Positions 32,021 to 39,853 of a stretch of 64,000 nt of DNA are shown piece by piece. A model generated the notes under the pieces. It was not told the origin of the DNA. It saw only the letters and a list, made by a program, of their open reading frames with translations, and did no database searches. The DNA comes from Salinarimonas ramus (GTDB lineage Bacteria; Pseudomonadota; Alphaproteobacteria; Rhizobiales; Beijerinckiaceae), in contig NZ_BMMF01000005.1 of NCBI RefSeq assembly GCF_014645695.1, positions 235,797 to 299,796 on the forward strand, written 5' to 3'. Made by a program: the position numbers and the translations under genes. The first letter of the stretch is position 1. Each line of letters opens with the position of its first letter.

Positions 32021-32638
32021 ATGACCATCCAACCGCCCTCCGACATCATCCTCGAAGTGGCGCGTGCCGCCGATCCCACCGCGCTCGCCGCGGCGACGGA
32101 GCGCCTGCGCGACATCGCCGCCGCCCGCGGTCGAACGGGTGACGGCTTCGAGACCATGGTGGCCGAGGCCGCGCGCCCGCCGGCGCCGCCGCCGGTGCCG
32201 ATGCCGCCGCCCTCCCCCGAGCGCCTGCAGCAGACGCTGGCCGCCCTCGCGCCGCCCACGCAATCGGCGCGGATCGGTGCGGGCCCGGACCTCGCGAGCG
32301 GCTCGACGCGCTCGGCGACCGGCGCGGCCGAGACGCCGGCCCAGGCCTTCGAGGCGACCTTCCTGCGCCAGGTCGTCGAGACCTTGATGCCCCAGGAGGC
32401 GAGCGTCTTCGGCGAAGGCACCGCCGGCTCCGTCTGGCGCGGCTTCCTCGCCGAGGAGATCGGCGCCGAGCTCGCCCGCGCCGGCGGCGTGGGCATCGCC
32501 CGCGCGGTGGCCGCCGCCCATCCCGAGCTCGACCAGGTGAACGCCGCCAAGGCGACGCTCTGGCCCGAGCACGCCACCGCCTCGGCCGCGCTGCCCGCCT
32601 CCGACGCTCCCTACTTCACCGGCTTCTATCGCACCTGA
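32021..32638 (+). CDS. rod-binding protein (FlgJ N-terminal domain)
   Basis: A 205-residue protein. After a Pro-rich, likely disordered stretch (residues 50-75), residues 105-160 match the FlgJ N-terminal rod-binding domain: AFEATFLRQVVETLMPQEAS and WRGFLAEEIGAELARAGGVG. The peptidoglycan hydrolase domain found in enteric FlgJ is absent, as is normal in alphaproteobacteria, where this short form scaffolds or caps the growing rod in the periplasm. A GGAGGAGG ribosome binding site precedes the ATG at 32021. Confidence 0.85.
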   Translation: MTIQPPSDIILEVARAADPTALAAATERLRDIAAARGRTGDGFETMVAEAARPPAPPPVPMPPPSPERLQQTLAALAPPTQSARIGAGPDLASGSTRSATGAAETPAQAFEATFLRQVVETLMPQEASVFGEGTAGSVWRGFLAEEIGAELARAGGVGIARAVAAAHPELDQVNAAKATLWPEHATASAALPASDAPYFTGFYRT

Positions 32639-32650
32639 CACGGATCGATC

Positions 32651-33223
32651 ATGACCGACGCCGCCCTGCCCGCCGCGCAAGCCGACCCGGTGCTAGAAAG
32701 CGCCACGCACGAAAGCGCCGCGCACGAGAGCGCCGCGACCGACGAGGCCGCCCCCGAGGCGCTCCTCGCCGCCGCGGCCGAGCCCCTGCCGACGGCGCTC
32801 GCGCCCGTTCTCGCGCCGCCCGTGCTCAATCCCGATTACGGCGACGCCACCGGCATGATCGCCGCGATCGACCGGCTCGAAGCCGTGCTCGAGCACGAGA
32901 CCGCGGCCATCGGCCGGCTCTCGACCGGCGAGATGAAGGACCTCAACAGGCGCAAGAGCCTGTGCCTCCTGGAATTCACCCGCGCCGCGCGCCCGCTGGC
33001 CGAGCAGACCGTCTCGGAGGTGCTGCGCGATCGGCTCGGGCGCCTGCGCGACGCCATCGCCCGCAACCAGGCCGTTCTCACCACCCATCTCGACGCCGTG
33101 CGCGAGATCGCGGCGACCATCGCCGGCGCCATGGAGGCGCGCGATTCCGACGGCACCTACGCCGAGCGGCCGGTCCCCGTGCGTGTCGGCGCGCCCGCGG
33201 CCGGCGGGAGCGCGCGGCGATGA
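32651..33223 (+). CDS. FlgN-like flagellar export chaperone
   Basis: A 190-residue protein. An Ala/Glu-rich N-terminus with an imperfect HESAA repeat (residues 20-32) leads into a helical region: IDRLEAVLEHETAAIGRLST, then EMKDLNRRKSLCLLEFTRA. That pattern (a regularly spaced helix with a conserved xLNxRKSxxLLEFxR turn) is typical of FlgN-type chaperones for hook-associated proteins in Rhizobiales. It lies 12 bp after the rod-binding protein gene and overlaps the next gene (ATGA). Assignment is by pattern and context. Confidence 0.7.
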   Translation: MTDAALPAAQADPVLESATHESAAHESAATDEAAPEALLAAAAEPLPTALAPVLAPPVLNPDYGDATGMIAAIDRLEAVLEHETAAIGRLSTGEMKDLNRRKSLCLLEFTRAARPLAEQTVSEVLRDRLGRLRDAIARNQAVLTTHLDAVREIAATIAGAMEARDSDGTYAERPVPVRVGAPAAGGSARR

Positions 33224-33681
33224 TCGCGCGCCTCCTCGTCGCCGGGCTGTGGCTGTGCGCCACGGTCTTCGTCTCCTCGCACCTCGTCGCGGACTGGCGC
33301 GCCAAGCGCGCCGCCGACGTCACCGGCGAGCCGACCTATTTCCAGGGCGTCTCCTACGAGAAGACCCGCGCGCTCTCCGTGCCGATCCTGCGCGACGGAA
33401 GAATAGCCGGCTACGTGGTCGCCCAGTTCGTCTACACGGTGGACACGGACGACCTGCGCCGGCTGCGCGTGCCCCCCGAGAGCTTCATCCTCGACGAGAC
33501 CTTCCAGCGTCTGTTCGCGGACGAGACCATCGATTTCGCCGATTTGCGCGCCTTCGACATGCGCGGCTTCCTCACCGGCCTGACGGAGGCGGTCAACGCC
33601 CGTATCGGCGAGGCGGTGGTGCGCGAGCTGATGGTGGAGGAGTTCAACTTCGTCGACCCGGCACAGGTGCGGGCCGGCTGA
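33220..33681 (+). CDS. unknown exported or membrane-anchored protein of the flagellar operon
   Basis: A 153-residue protein I cannot name. It has an N-terminal hydrophobic segment (LLVAGLWLCATVFVSSHLVA) acting as anchor or signal, then a globular region with YEKTRALSVPILRDGRIAGY, VVAQFVYTVDTDDLRRL and a final VVRELMVEEFNFV. Its membrane-proximal anchor and single domain resemble FliL in general layout, but I see no FliL signature. It overlaps the FlgN-like gene by four bases and ends the flagellar run. Confidence 0.75.
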   Translation: MIARLLVAGLWLCATVFVSSHLVADWRAKRAADVTGEPTYFQGVSYEKTRALSVPILRDGRIAGYVVAQFVYTVDTDDLRRLRVPPESFILDETFQRLFADETIDFADLRAFDMRGFLTGLTEAVNARIGEAVVRELMVEEFNFVDPAQVRAG

Positions 33682-33769
33682 GGGCGGGCCCCGCCTCGGC
33701 TTCCCGCCTCGACTTGGCCACAGAAGCGGTCAGAGTGTCGCGCTCCGAAGAGTTCACCAGGAGTGCCCC

Positions 33770-34516
33770 ATGTTTCGCGCCGCCCCGCCGCTCGCCGGCC
33801 TCGCCCTCGCCCTCTCGCTCGCCGTCGCGACGCCGCTGCCGGCGTCGGCGCAGGAGACCTCGGGAGGCGTCGCCGCGCAGGCCGGACGCATCGTCGTGAC
33901 CGGCATCGGCGAGGTGGAACGCGCGCCCGACTTCGCCCGCGTCTTCGTCGCCGTGACCAATCGCGGCGACAGCGTCGCCGAGGTGGTGAAGGCGAACCGG
34001 CTCGCCACCGAGGAGGCGCTCGCGACCATCGAGGCGCGCGGCATCGCCCGCGAGGACGTCTCGACCTCGAACTTCCAGGTCTACGAGACGCCCGAGGAAT
34101 ACGACCGCAACGGCAATCCTCGCACCGTTCCGCCCTACACGGCGACGCACCAGCTCGAGATCGTGCTGCGCGACGTCGACACGGTGGGCGCCTTCGCGGG
34201 CGAGATCCTCGCGCTCGAGGCGATGACCTTCCAGTCGATCGGCTGGGGGCTCGAGCGCAGCGAGGAGGCGCAGGAGGAGGCCATGCGCCTCGCCGTCGCC
34301 GACGCGCGCCGCCAGGCCGAGGTGCTGGCGCAGGCCGCCGGCGTCGCGCTCGGCGCCATCCGGCAGATCGGCAACGGCGATGTCGGCGGCGGCCCGATGC
34401 CCGAGATGGATCGCGTGATGATGCGCGCCTCCGCGGCGCCCGCCGTGCCGATCGTCCCGCCGGCGCAGCTCACCTTCACTGCCCGCATCGGCATGGAATG
34501 GTCGATCGGCGAGTGA
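33770..34516 (+). CDS. periplasmic SIMPL domain protein (DUF541)
   Basis: A 248-residue SIMPL protein with a clear signal peptide (LAGLALALSLAVATPLPASA, cut near ASAQ-E). The SIMPL fold follows: RIVVTGIGEVERAPDFARVF, VAVTNRGDSVAEVVKANRLA, GIAREDVSTSNFQVYETPEE, and AVADARRQAEVLAQAAGVAL. Members such as YggE are linked to oxidative stress protection and outer-membrane interactions, but the mechanism is unknown. An AGGAG precedes the ATG. It stands between the flagellar operon and a convergent peptidase gene. Confidence 0.9.
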   Translation: MFRAAPPLAGLALALSLAVATPLPASAQETSGGVAAQAGRIVVTGIGEVERAPDFARVFVAVTNRGDSVAEVVKANRLATEEALATIEARGIAREDVSTSNFQVYETPEEYDRNGNPRTVPPYTATHQLEIVLRDVDTVGAFAGEILALEAMTFQSIGWGLERSEEAQEEAMRLAVADARRQAEVLAQAAGVALGAIRQIGNGDVGGGPMPEMDRVMMRASAAPAVPIVPPAQLTFTARIGMEWSIGE

Positions 34517-34555
34517 TCGAGGGCGCACGAGTCGCCCCGAGAGCAGGCGGGCGCC

Positions 34556-35314
34556 TCACGCACCCCAGCGGTGCAGGGAGGCGCCGTTGCGCTGGAGCCA
34601 GGCCTCCGCCTCGTCGGTGCGGGGGCAAAGCCGCTCCGTCAGCCGCCAGAAGCGGGCGGAATGGTTCATCTCCTTGAGATGCGCCACCTCGTGCGCGGCG
34701 AGATAGTCGAGCACGAAGGCCGGCGCCAGGATCAGCCGCCAGGAGAAGGACAGGTGCCCGCGCGCGGAGCAGGAGCCCCAGCGGCTGCGCGTGTCGCGAA
34801 GGGTGATTCGCTTCGCCGGAATGCCGATCGTCGCGGTGTGGCGTGCCACCGCCGCGGCGAGATCGGCGCGGGCCTCGCGCAGGAGGAGGTCGCGCACCCT
34901 CGCCGCGACGAGATCGGGATCGCCCGGCACGAGGAGCGCCGGCGCGCCGTGCTCGTCGACGCCGACCCGCGCGGGCGCCCGCCGCCCGCCGGTCGCCACG
35001 ATGCGATGCGGGACGCCCCGAAGCGGCACCTCCGCTCCCGGCACGAAGGCGACGCGCCCGGGGAGCTTCGCCACCCGCGTCGCGATCCAGCCGGCATGAT
35101 CGCCGACGAACCGCTCGGCGCTGGCGAGCGCCGTGCGTGCCGGGATGGTGAGGACGACCTCGCCCGTGGCGGAGGACACCCGCAGCGTCATCCGCCGGGC
35201 CCGTGCCGAGCGCTTCACCGCGACGTCGAACCGGCTCGCCCCGAACGCGACGCGGATCGCGTCGGGCTCGGGCGCGGGATCGACGAGCGTGCGGCGGAGG
35301 AGCGAGAGGACCAT
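34556..35314 (-). CDS. YgjP/WLM-type zinc metallopeptidase (DUF45)
   Basis: A 252-residue protein with the DUF45 signature: RDTRSRWGSCSARGHLSFSW, then the zinc motif H208-E-V-A-H212 in YLAAHEVAHLKEMNHSARFW. The N-terminal part (RARRMTLRVSSATGEVVLTI) is the usual beta-rich domain. These proteins resemble SprT/Wss1 minimal metalloproteases, with poorly known substrates. The start at 35314 is the first ATG of the conserved region; a longer reading frame upstream overlaps non-coding sequence. Convergent with the SIMPL gene. Confidence 0.88.
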   Translation of the reverse strand: MVLSLLRRTLVDPAPEPDAIRVAFGASRFDVAVKRSARARRMTLRVSSATGEVVLTIPARTALASAERFVGDHAGWIATRVAKLPGRVAFVPGAEVPLRGVPHRIVATGGRRAPARVGVDEHGAPALLVPGDPDLVAARVRDLLLREARADLAAAVARHTATIGIPAKRITLRDTRSRWGSCSARGHLSFSWRLILAPAFVLDYLAAHEVAHLKEMNHSARFWRLTERLCPRTDEAEAWLQRNGASLHRWGA

Positions 35315-35458
35315 CCCCGCATCATCGCCGTGCCGGTGATTCGGAGCAAGATGCCACGAAAGATGCGATGCCGGCTTTCGCGTCGGGCGGGCGTCTGGGC
35401 CCTTGCCCCCGGCGCGGCGCTCGGCCATGAGACGACGACGAGAGAAGGAGGACCTCCC

Positions 35459-35812
35459 ATGACCGAGATCACCCGCATCGCGCCCGGCCCGCGCATGTCC
35501 ATGGCCGTCGTTCACGGCGACACCGTCTACACCGCGGGCCAGGTGGCCAAGGAGACCGCCGGCGGCTCGGTGGCCGACCAGACCCGCGAGATCCTCTCGA
35601 TGATCGATGCGCTCCTCGCCCAGGCCGGCACGGACAAGACGAAGCTCCTCTCCGCCTCGATCTGGCTGTCCGACATGGCGACCTTCGCCGAGATGAACGG
35701 CGTCTGGGACGCCTGGGTCGCTCCCGGCTGCGCGCCGGCGCGCGCCACCGTCGAGGCGAAGCTCGCCGCCGCCCAGTACAAGGTCGAGATCGCGGTGATC
35801 GCGGCTCGCTGA
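35459..35812 (+). CDS. RidA family protein (YjgF/YER057c/UK114)
   Basis: A 117-residue RidA-superfamily protein. It has MSMAVVHGDTVYTAGQVAKE, QTREILSMIDALLAQAGTDK and the C-terminal CAPARATVEAKLAAAQYKVE, containing the conserved Arg that binds the substrate carboxylate in RidA enamine/imine deaminases. RidA removes reactive 2-aminoacrylate formed by PLP enzymes; this may be one of the Rid2-7 subgroups, so the exact activity is uncertain. A strong AAGGAG lies 8 nt before the ATG. Confidence 0.92.
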   Translation: MTEITRIAPGPRMSMAVVHGDTVYTAGQVAKETAGGSVADQTREILSMIDALLAQAGTDKTKLLSASIWLSDMATFAEMNGVWDAWVAPGCAPARATVEAKLAAAQYKVEIAVIAAR

Positions 35813-35822
35813 GCGGACGGGC

Positions 35823-36143
35823 TCAGGCGCCGGCGATCGCCCGCAGGGCGACGACGGCGCCCACGCCCACCGCCACGCACGCGATGAGCGGCAGGCGGAT
35901 CGCGGCGAGCGCCGTCAGCGCGCCCGCCACCGCCTCCGGCCAGCCCGCGAGCAGGATCGCCGGCGCGATCACCGCCGTGAGGACCGCCGGCGGGATCGCC
36001 TCGAAGGCGGCCTCGGCGCGTCCGCGAAGCGCGAGGCGCCCGGCGAGCGCGAGCCCGGCGACGCGCGTCGCGTAGGTCACGATCGCCATGCCGGCGATGG
36101 CGGCGAACGCCGCGGGGTCGACGTCGAGGAACGCGCTCGTCAC
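35823..36143 (-). CDS. AzlD family small transporter subunit
   Basis: A 106-residue membrane protein with about four hydrophobic segments and the AzlD signature MAIVTYATRVAGLALAGRL followed by AIPPAVLTAVIAPAIL. AzlD works with AzlC in export of branched-chain amino acids (BrnFE type). It starts with GTG overlapping the azlC stop (GTGA), so the pair is translationally coupled. Substrate inferred from family. Confidence 0.88.
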   Translation of the reverse strand: MTSAFLDVDPAAFAAIAGMAIVTYATRVAGLALAGRLALRGRAEAAFEAIPPAVLTAVIAPAILLAGWPEAVAGALTALAAIRLPLIACVAVGVGAVVALRAIAGA

Positions 36144-36862
36144 GTCTCTCTCTCCTTCAGCGGGTCGGGACGCCAGGCGAGCGCCGCGGCGGCGATGCCG
36201 GCGACGGCGCCGGCCGGCACGTGCCAGGGCGGTCCGAAGAGCCAGGCGGCGCACGCGGCCGCGACGGCGCTCGCCGCGACGACGACGCCCGTCGCCGGCC
36301 CCTTCCAGAGCGCCGCGATCAGCGCGATGAACAGCGCCGGGAAGGCGAAATCCGCGCCGTAGGTCTGCGGGTCGCCGATGCGCGCGCCGAGCACGGCGCC
36401 CGTCGAGATCGTCACGAGCCAGGTCGGGAAGAACAGGGCGATCATCGTGAAGTAATAGGTCGGGGTCAGCCGCGCCGCGGCGGCCCGGCGCTCGGCCAGC
36501 GCCCAGGTCTCGTCGGCGAGGAAGTGGAAGCCCACGATCCGCTGCCAGGTCGCGAAGGCGCCCGTGCGCGGGGCGAGCGACGCGCTCATCAGGACGTGGC
36601 GAAGGTTGATCAGCAGCGTCGAGAAGACGATCGCGGCGACGGGAACGGGGTCCGCCCAGATCTCGATCGCCGCGAATTGCGCGCCGCCCGCGAACACGAA
36701 GCCGGACATCAGCATCGTCTCCGCGGCCGAGAGCCCCTCGGCCGTCGCCACCGCGCCGAAGAGCACCCCGATCGGCACGAGGGCGAGGCTGGGCGCGGCG
36801 ATGTCCGAGAGCGCGGCGCGGATCTCCTCCCGGCGCGTGGTGGTCGATTGGGATGCGTGCAT
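36140..36862 (-). CDS. AzlC family transporter subunit
   Basis: A 240-residue AzlC-type permease. The sequence LALVPIGVLFGAVATAEGLS, MSGFVFAGGAQFAAIEIWAD, VFSTLLINLRHVLMSASLAP and FHFLADETWALAE contains the features of the large BrnF/AzlC subunit of branched-chain amino acid exporters. About seven hydrophobic helices are present. It is upstream of and overlaps azlD. A second AzlCD pair lies at 50736-51792. Confidence 0.9.
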   Translation of the reverse strand: MHASQSTTTRREEIRAALSDIAAPSLALVPIGVLFGAVATAEGLSAAETMLMSGFVFAGGAQFAAIEIWADPVPVAAIVFSTLLINLRHVLMSASLAPRTGAFATWQRIVGFHFLADETWALAERRAAAARLTPTYYFTMIALFFPTWLVTISTGAVLGARIGDPQTYGADFAFPALFIALIAALWKGPATGVVVAASAVAAACAAWLFGPPWHVPAGAVAGIAAAALAWRPDPLKERET

Positions 36863-36947
36863 GATGGCCCGGTCTCGCGAAGGGTCGGGCCGCCTGTCTC
36901 GCGCGCCCCGACCCGCCGCGTCTTGGACGAAAGTGCTCCCGCGAGCC

Positions 36948-37745
36948 TCAGCCGAGCGCCGTGTCGAGGAAGGTCATGACCGCGAGGCCGATCATCAGGC
37001 CGGCGCTCGCGAGGCGCTGGTGCCCGGCGCGGTGCGTCTCGGGGATGATCTCGTGGGAGATGACGTAGAGCATCGCCCCCGCCGCGAAGCCGAGGCCGAT
37101 CGGCAGGAGCGGCTCGGAGACGGTCACCACGCTCACGCCGAGAAGGCCGGAGACGCCCTCGACGAGCCCCGTCGCCGTGGCGATGCCGAGCGCGACGGGC
37201 CGCGAATAGCCGAGCCCCGCCAGCGCGAGGGCGACGGACAGGCCCTCGGGCGCGTTCTGCAGGCCGATGGCGAGGGCGAGCGGCACGCCTTCCGCGATCG
37301 TGTCGCCGCCGAAAGCGACGCCGACGGCGAGGCCTTCGGGGAGGTTGTGCAGGGCGATCGCCGTGACGAAGAGCCAGATCCGCGCGCGCTTGGCGCCCTC
37401 GTCGTCGTTCGGCCCCTCGCGGCCCCCGACGAAATGCTCGTGCGGCGCCCGGCGGTTGAGGACGTCGATGGCCGACGCGCCGGCGAGGACGGAGGCGACG
37501 ACGATCGCCGCCGAGACCGGCTCGCCCACGCCGAAGACCGTCGTGCCGTACGCGATGCCCGGGCCGATGAGCGAGAAGAACGACGCGGCCAGCATCACGC
37601 CCGCGGCGAAGCCGAGCGCCGCGTCCTCGAGCCGCCGCGGCAGGCTCTTCACGAACAGGACCGGGATCGCGCCGAGCCCCGTCACGAGCCCCGCTCCGAG
37701 GCTCGCGAGGAAGCCGACGAGGATGACGTCGCCGCCCGAGCCCAT
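36948..37745 (-). CDS. ZIP family divalent metal transporter
   Basis: A 265-residue ZIP transporter of the ZupT/GufA type with about eight membrane helices. Helix IV carries the metal motif HNLPEGLAVGVAFGGD and helix V the related QNAPEGLSVALALAGLG; HEIIPETHRAGHQ lies near the C-terminus. A His-containing loop (RRAPHEHFVGG) is a likely metal-binding stretch. These transporters import Zn2+ and sometimes other divalent ions. I chose the ATG at 37745, which directly precedes the first helix; a start at 37793 would add a basic tail. Confidence 0.9.
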   Translation of the reverse strand: MGSGGDVILVGFLASLGAGLVTGLGAIPVLFVKSLPRRLEDAALGFAAGVMLAASFFSLIGPGIAYGTTVFGVGEPVSAAIVVASVLAGASAIDVLNRRAPHEHFVGGREGPNDDEGAKRARIWLFVTAIALHNLPEGLAVGVAFGGDTIAEGVPLALAIGLQNAPEGLSVALALAGLGYSRPVALGIATATGLVEGVSGLLGVSVVTVSEPLLPIGLGFAAGAMLYVISHEIIPETHRAGHQRLASAGLMIGLAVMTFLDTALG

Positions 37746-37829
37746 CGCGCATTCTCCATCGCGTCGCCGGGAAGGTCGGCGACCGGTCGACAACGACGGG
37801 GCGGGCGGGGCCGTTCGCGCCTGCGGCGC

Positions 37830-38708
37830 TCAGCCGTAGGCGACGCGCACGGCTTCGGTCACGGCGCGGACCGCGCGGCTCGGCCGCGCCGGCGCGAGGA
37901 GGGCGAGATCGCAGGCGGGGAGATCGGGAAGGCCCTGCGTGACGCGGGCGAGATCGTCGTATCCGGCGGCGACCGCCTCCGGCAGCGGCGCCAGCGCGAG
38001 CCCCAGGCGCGCCGCGGCGAGCTGGCCCGCGGCGGAGGGGCTCGTGCAGGCGATCCGCCAGGGCACCTTCGCCGCGGAGAGGAGCGCGATCGCCCGCGCC
38101 CGCCAGGGGCAGCCTTCGGCGGCGACGGCAAGCGGCAGCGGCCCCTCCGGCGGCAACGCGTCGCGTCGGCCGAACCAGCTCATCGGCTCGGGCCGCAGGC
38201 GGCGCGCGCCGGCGGGAAAGGGCGGGCCGCCGTCGGAGAGGATCGCGAGGTCGAGCTTGCCGGCTTCCGTCAGCGCGATGAGCTCGGAGGAGAAGGCGAC
38301 GGTGAGCTCCACCGCCACGTCCGGCGCCGTCTCGCGTACGCGGGCGAGGGCGGCGGGCAGGCGCGTGAGGCCGACGTCGTCGGCGACGCCGAGGCGAACG
38401 CGCGGGGAGGCGAAATCCGTCTCGAAGCGCTCGCCCACCTCCGCCACGAGGGCGAGGAAGCGGCGCGCGTAGCTCGCCAGCGCCAATCCCTCGTCGTTGG
38501 GTCGCACCCCGTCGCGCGAGCGCACGAAGAGGGTGCGGCCGAGCTGGCGCTCGATGCGCACGAGCTGCTTGGACACCGCGGACGGCGTCATCGACAGGGC
38601 GGACGCGGCCCGGCGCACGGAGCCGAGCTCGACGACGGCCAGCGCGACGCGCATGGCGTCCGAGCGCAGGATCTGCCTGATCGCGGCGGAGGGCTCGGCG
38701 TTCCCCAT
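37830..38708 (-). CDS. LysR family transcriptional regulator
   Basis: A 292-residue LysR-type regulator. The N-terminal winged HTH (residues about 15-75) reads VELGSVRRAASALSMTPSAV followed by SKQLVRIERQLGRTLFVRSR. The rest is a periplasmic-binding-protein-like effector domain (VRLGVADDVGLTRLPAAL, DLAILSDGGPPF). It is divergent from the alpha/beta hydrolase and flavin oxidoreductase genes, the usual arrangement for a LysR regulator and its target operon. The effector is unknown. Confidence 0.92.
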   Translation of the reverse strand: MGNAEPSAAIRQILRSDAMRVALAVVELGSVRRAASALSMTPSAVSKQLVRIERQLGRTLFVRSRDGVRPNDEGLALASYARRFLALVAEVGERFETDFASPRVRLGVADDVGLTRLPAALARVRETAPDVAVELTVAFSSELIALTEAGKLDLAILSDGGPPFPAGARRLRPEPMSWFGRRDALPPEGPLPLAVAAEGCPWRARAIALLSAAKVPWRIACTSPSAAGQLAAARLGLALAPLPEAVAAGYDDLARVTQGLPDLPACDLALLAPARPSRAVRAVTEAVRVAYG

Positions 38709-38993
38709 CTCTCGCTCGTCCGGAATGGCCCCGTTTCCACGCGGCGTACGCAGGGGTGACTAGGATTCGCTACAGGGAAAGCGGCCACGCGTATATCTGT
38801 CAAGAACGGAACGGTTCCTCGCGTCGGGCAGGTCGAGGCGGCCGGCGTCTTTCGGGGCAACGAGGGGACGTCGGTCAGCCCCCGGCGCGAGCCCGTTCCG
38901 GCGATCCCGGGTGCGGCGTCCGGCCAGCCCCCCAGCGTCCGCCGGGCACGCCCCGGGATCGTCACGCCACCCGCGCATCCCAGGAGGACCGAG
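38709..38993. promoter_or_regulatory. divergent promoter region between lysR and the hydrolase gene
   Basis: A 285-bp stretch with no convincing ORF. It should hold divergent promoters and the LysR binding site. The only sharp symmetry is GGAACGGTTCC at 38808-38818 (5-bp arms, 1-nt centre), about 185 bp before the hydrolase start, in a locally less GC-rich segment (gtatatctgtcaagaacgg). Confidence 0.45.
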
Positions 38994-39836
38994 ATGGCCA
39001 CGTTCCCGTCGGAGCTGCCGACACCGCATCGCTTCGTCCACGAGGGTCGGTCGGTCGCCTGGGGCAGCGCGGGCGAGGACGGCATCGGCGCCTCGCCGCT
39101 CGTCCTCGTCCACGGGACGCCCTTCTCCTGCCAAGTCTGGCGGCGGATCGCCCCGTGGCTAGCAAGCAATCGCAAGGTGTACTGGTTCGATCTGCTGGGC
39201 TACGGCAGCTCCGCCATGACGCCGGGCGCCGATGTCTCCCTCGGGGTGCAGAACGGTGTGCTCGCAGCGCTTGTGCGCGAATGGGGCCTCACGGCCGATC
39301 TGGAGGTGCTCGCCCACGACTTCGGCGGTGCGACGGTTCTGCGCGCCATGCTGCTCGACGGCCTGCCCGTCTCCAAGCTGACGCTGGTCGATCCCGTCGC
39401 CATCGCGCCCTGGGGATCGCCCTTCGTCCAGCACGTGCGCGTCCACGAACCCGCCTTCGCGGGCCTGCCGGACTACGCGCACGAGGCGATGCTGCGCGCC
39501 TACATCGCCGGCGCGGCGCACCGGCCGCTCTCGGCGGAGGCGCTCGACGTGCATGCGCGCCCCTGGCTCGGCGCGGCCGGCAAGCCCGCCTTCTATGCCC
39601 AGATCGCGCAGATGGACCAGCGCTACACGGACGAGATCGAGCCGATGCTCGGCCGGCTCGACCTGCCCGTGACCCTGCTCTGGGGCGAGGCGGACGCGTG
39701 GATCCCCTTCTCGCAGGGCGAGCGCCTCGCCGGGATGATCCCGGGCGCGCGGCTCGTGCCGGTGCCCGGCGCCGGGCACCTCGTCCAGGAGGACGCACCG
39801 GAGGCGATCCTCGCCGCCATGCTCTACACCGCTTGA
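38994..39836 (+). CDS. alpha/beta hydrolase with Asp nucleophile (dehalogenase/epoxide hydrolase type)
   Basis: A 280-residue alpha/beta hydrolase. The oxyanion segment is LVLVHGTPFSCQVWRRIAPW. The nucleophile elbow is AHDFGGATVLRAML, with Asp where esterases have Ser, as in haloalkane/haloacetate dehalogenases and epoxide hydrolases. The acid is in LLWGEADAWIPFSQGERL and the catalytic His in VPGAGHLVQEDAPEAI. The real substrate is unknown. A purine-rich AGGAGG lies before the ATG. The oxidoreductase gene follows after 17 bp, so both likely act on the same compound. Confidence 0.88.
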   Translation: MATFPSELPTPHRFVHEGRSVAWGSAGEDGIGASPLVLVHGTPFSCQVWRRIAPWLASNRKVYWFDLLGYGSSAMTPGADVSLGVQNGVLAALVREWGLTADLEVLAHDFGGATVLRAMLLDGLPVSKLTLVDPVAIAPWGSPFVQHVRVHEPAFAGLPDYAHEAMLRAYIAGAAHRPLSAEALDVHARPWLGAAGKPAFYAQIAQMDQRYTDEIEPMLGRLDLPVTLLWGEADAWIPFSQGERLAGMIPGARLVPVPGAGHLVQEDAPEAILAAMLYTA

Positions 39837-39853
39837 GGCCTGGGGAGAGCACG

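Noticed and set aside
38756-39853. An N-terminal extension of the flavin oxidoreductase frame over the hydrolase gene
   Set aside because: The frame is open, but the hydrolase gene in another frame has all its motifs, and the oxidoreductase has a good ATG at 39854.
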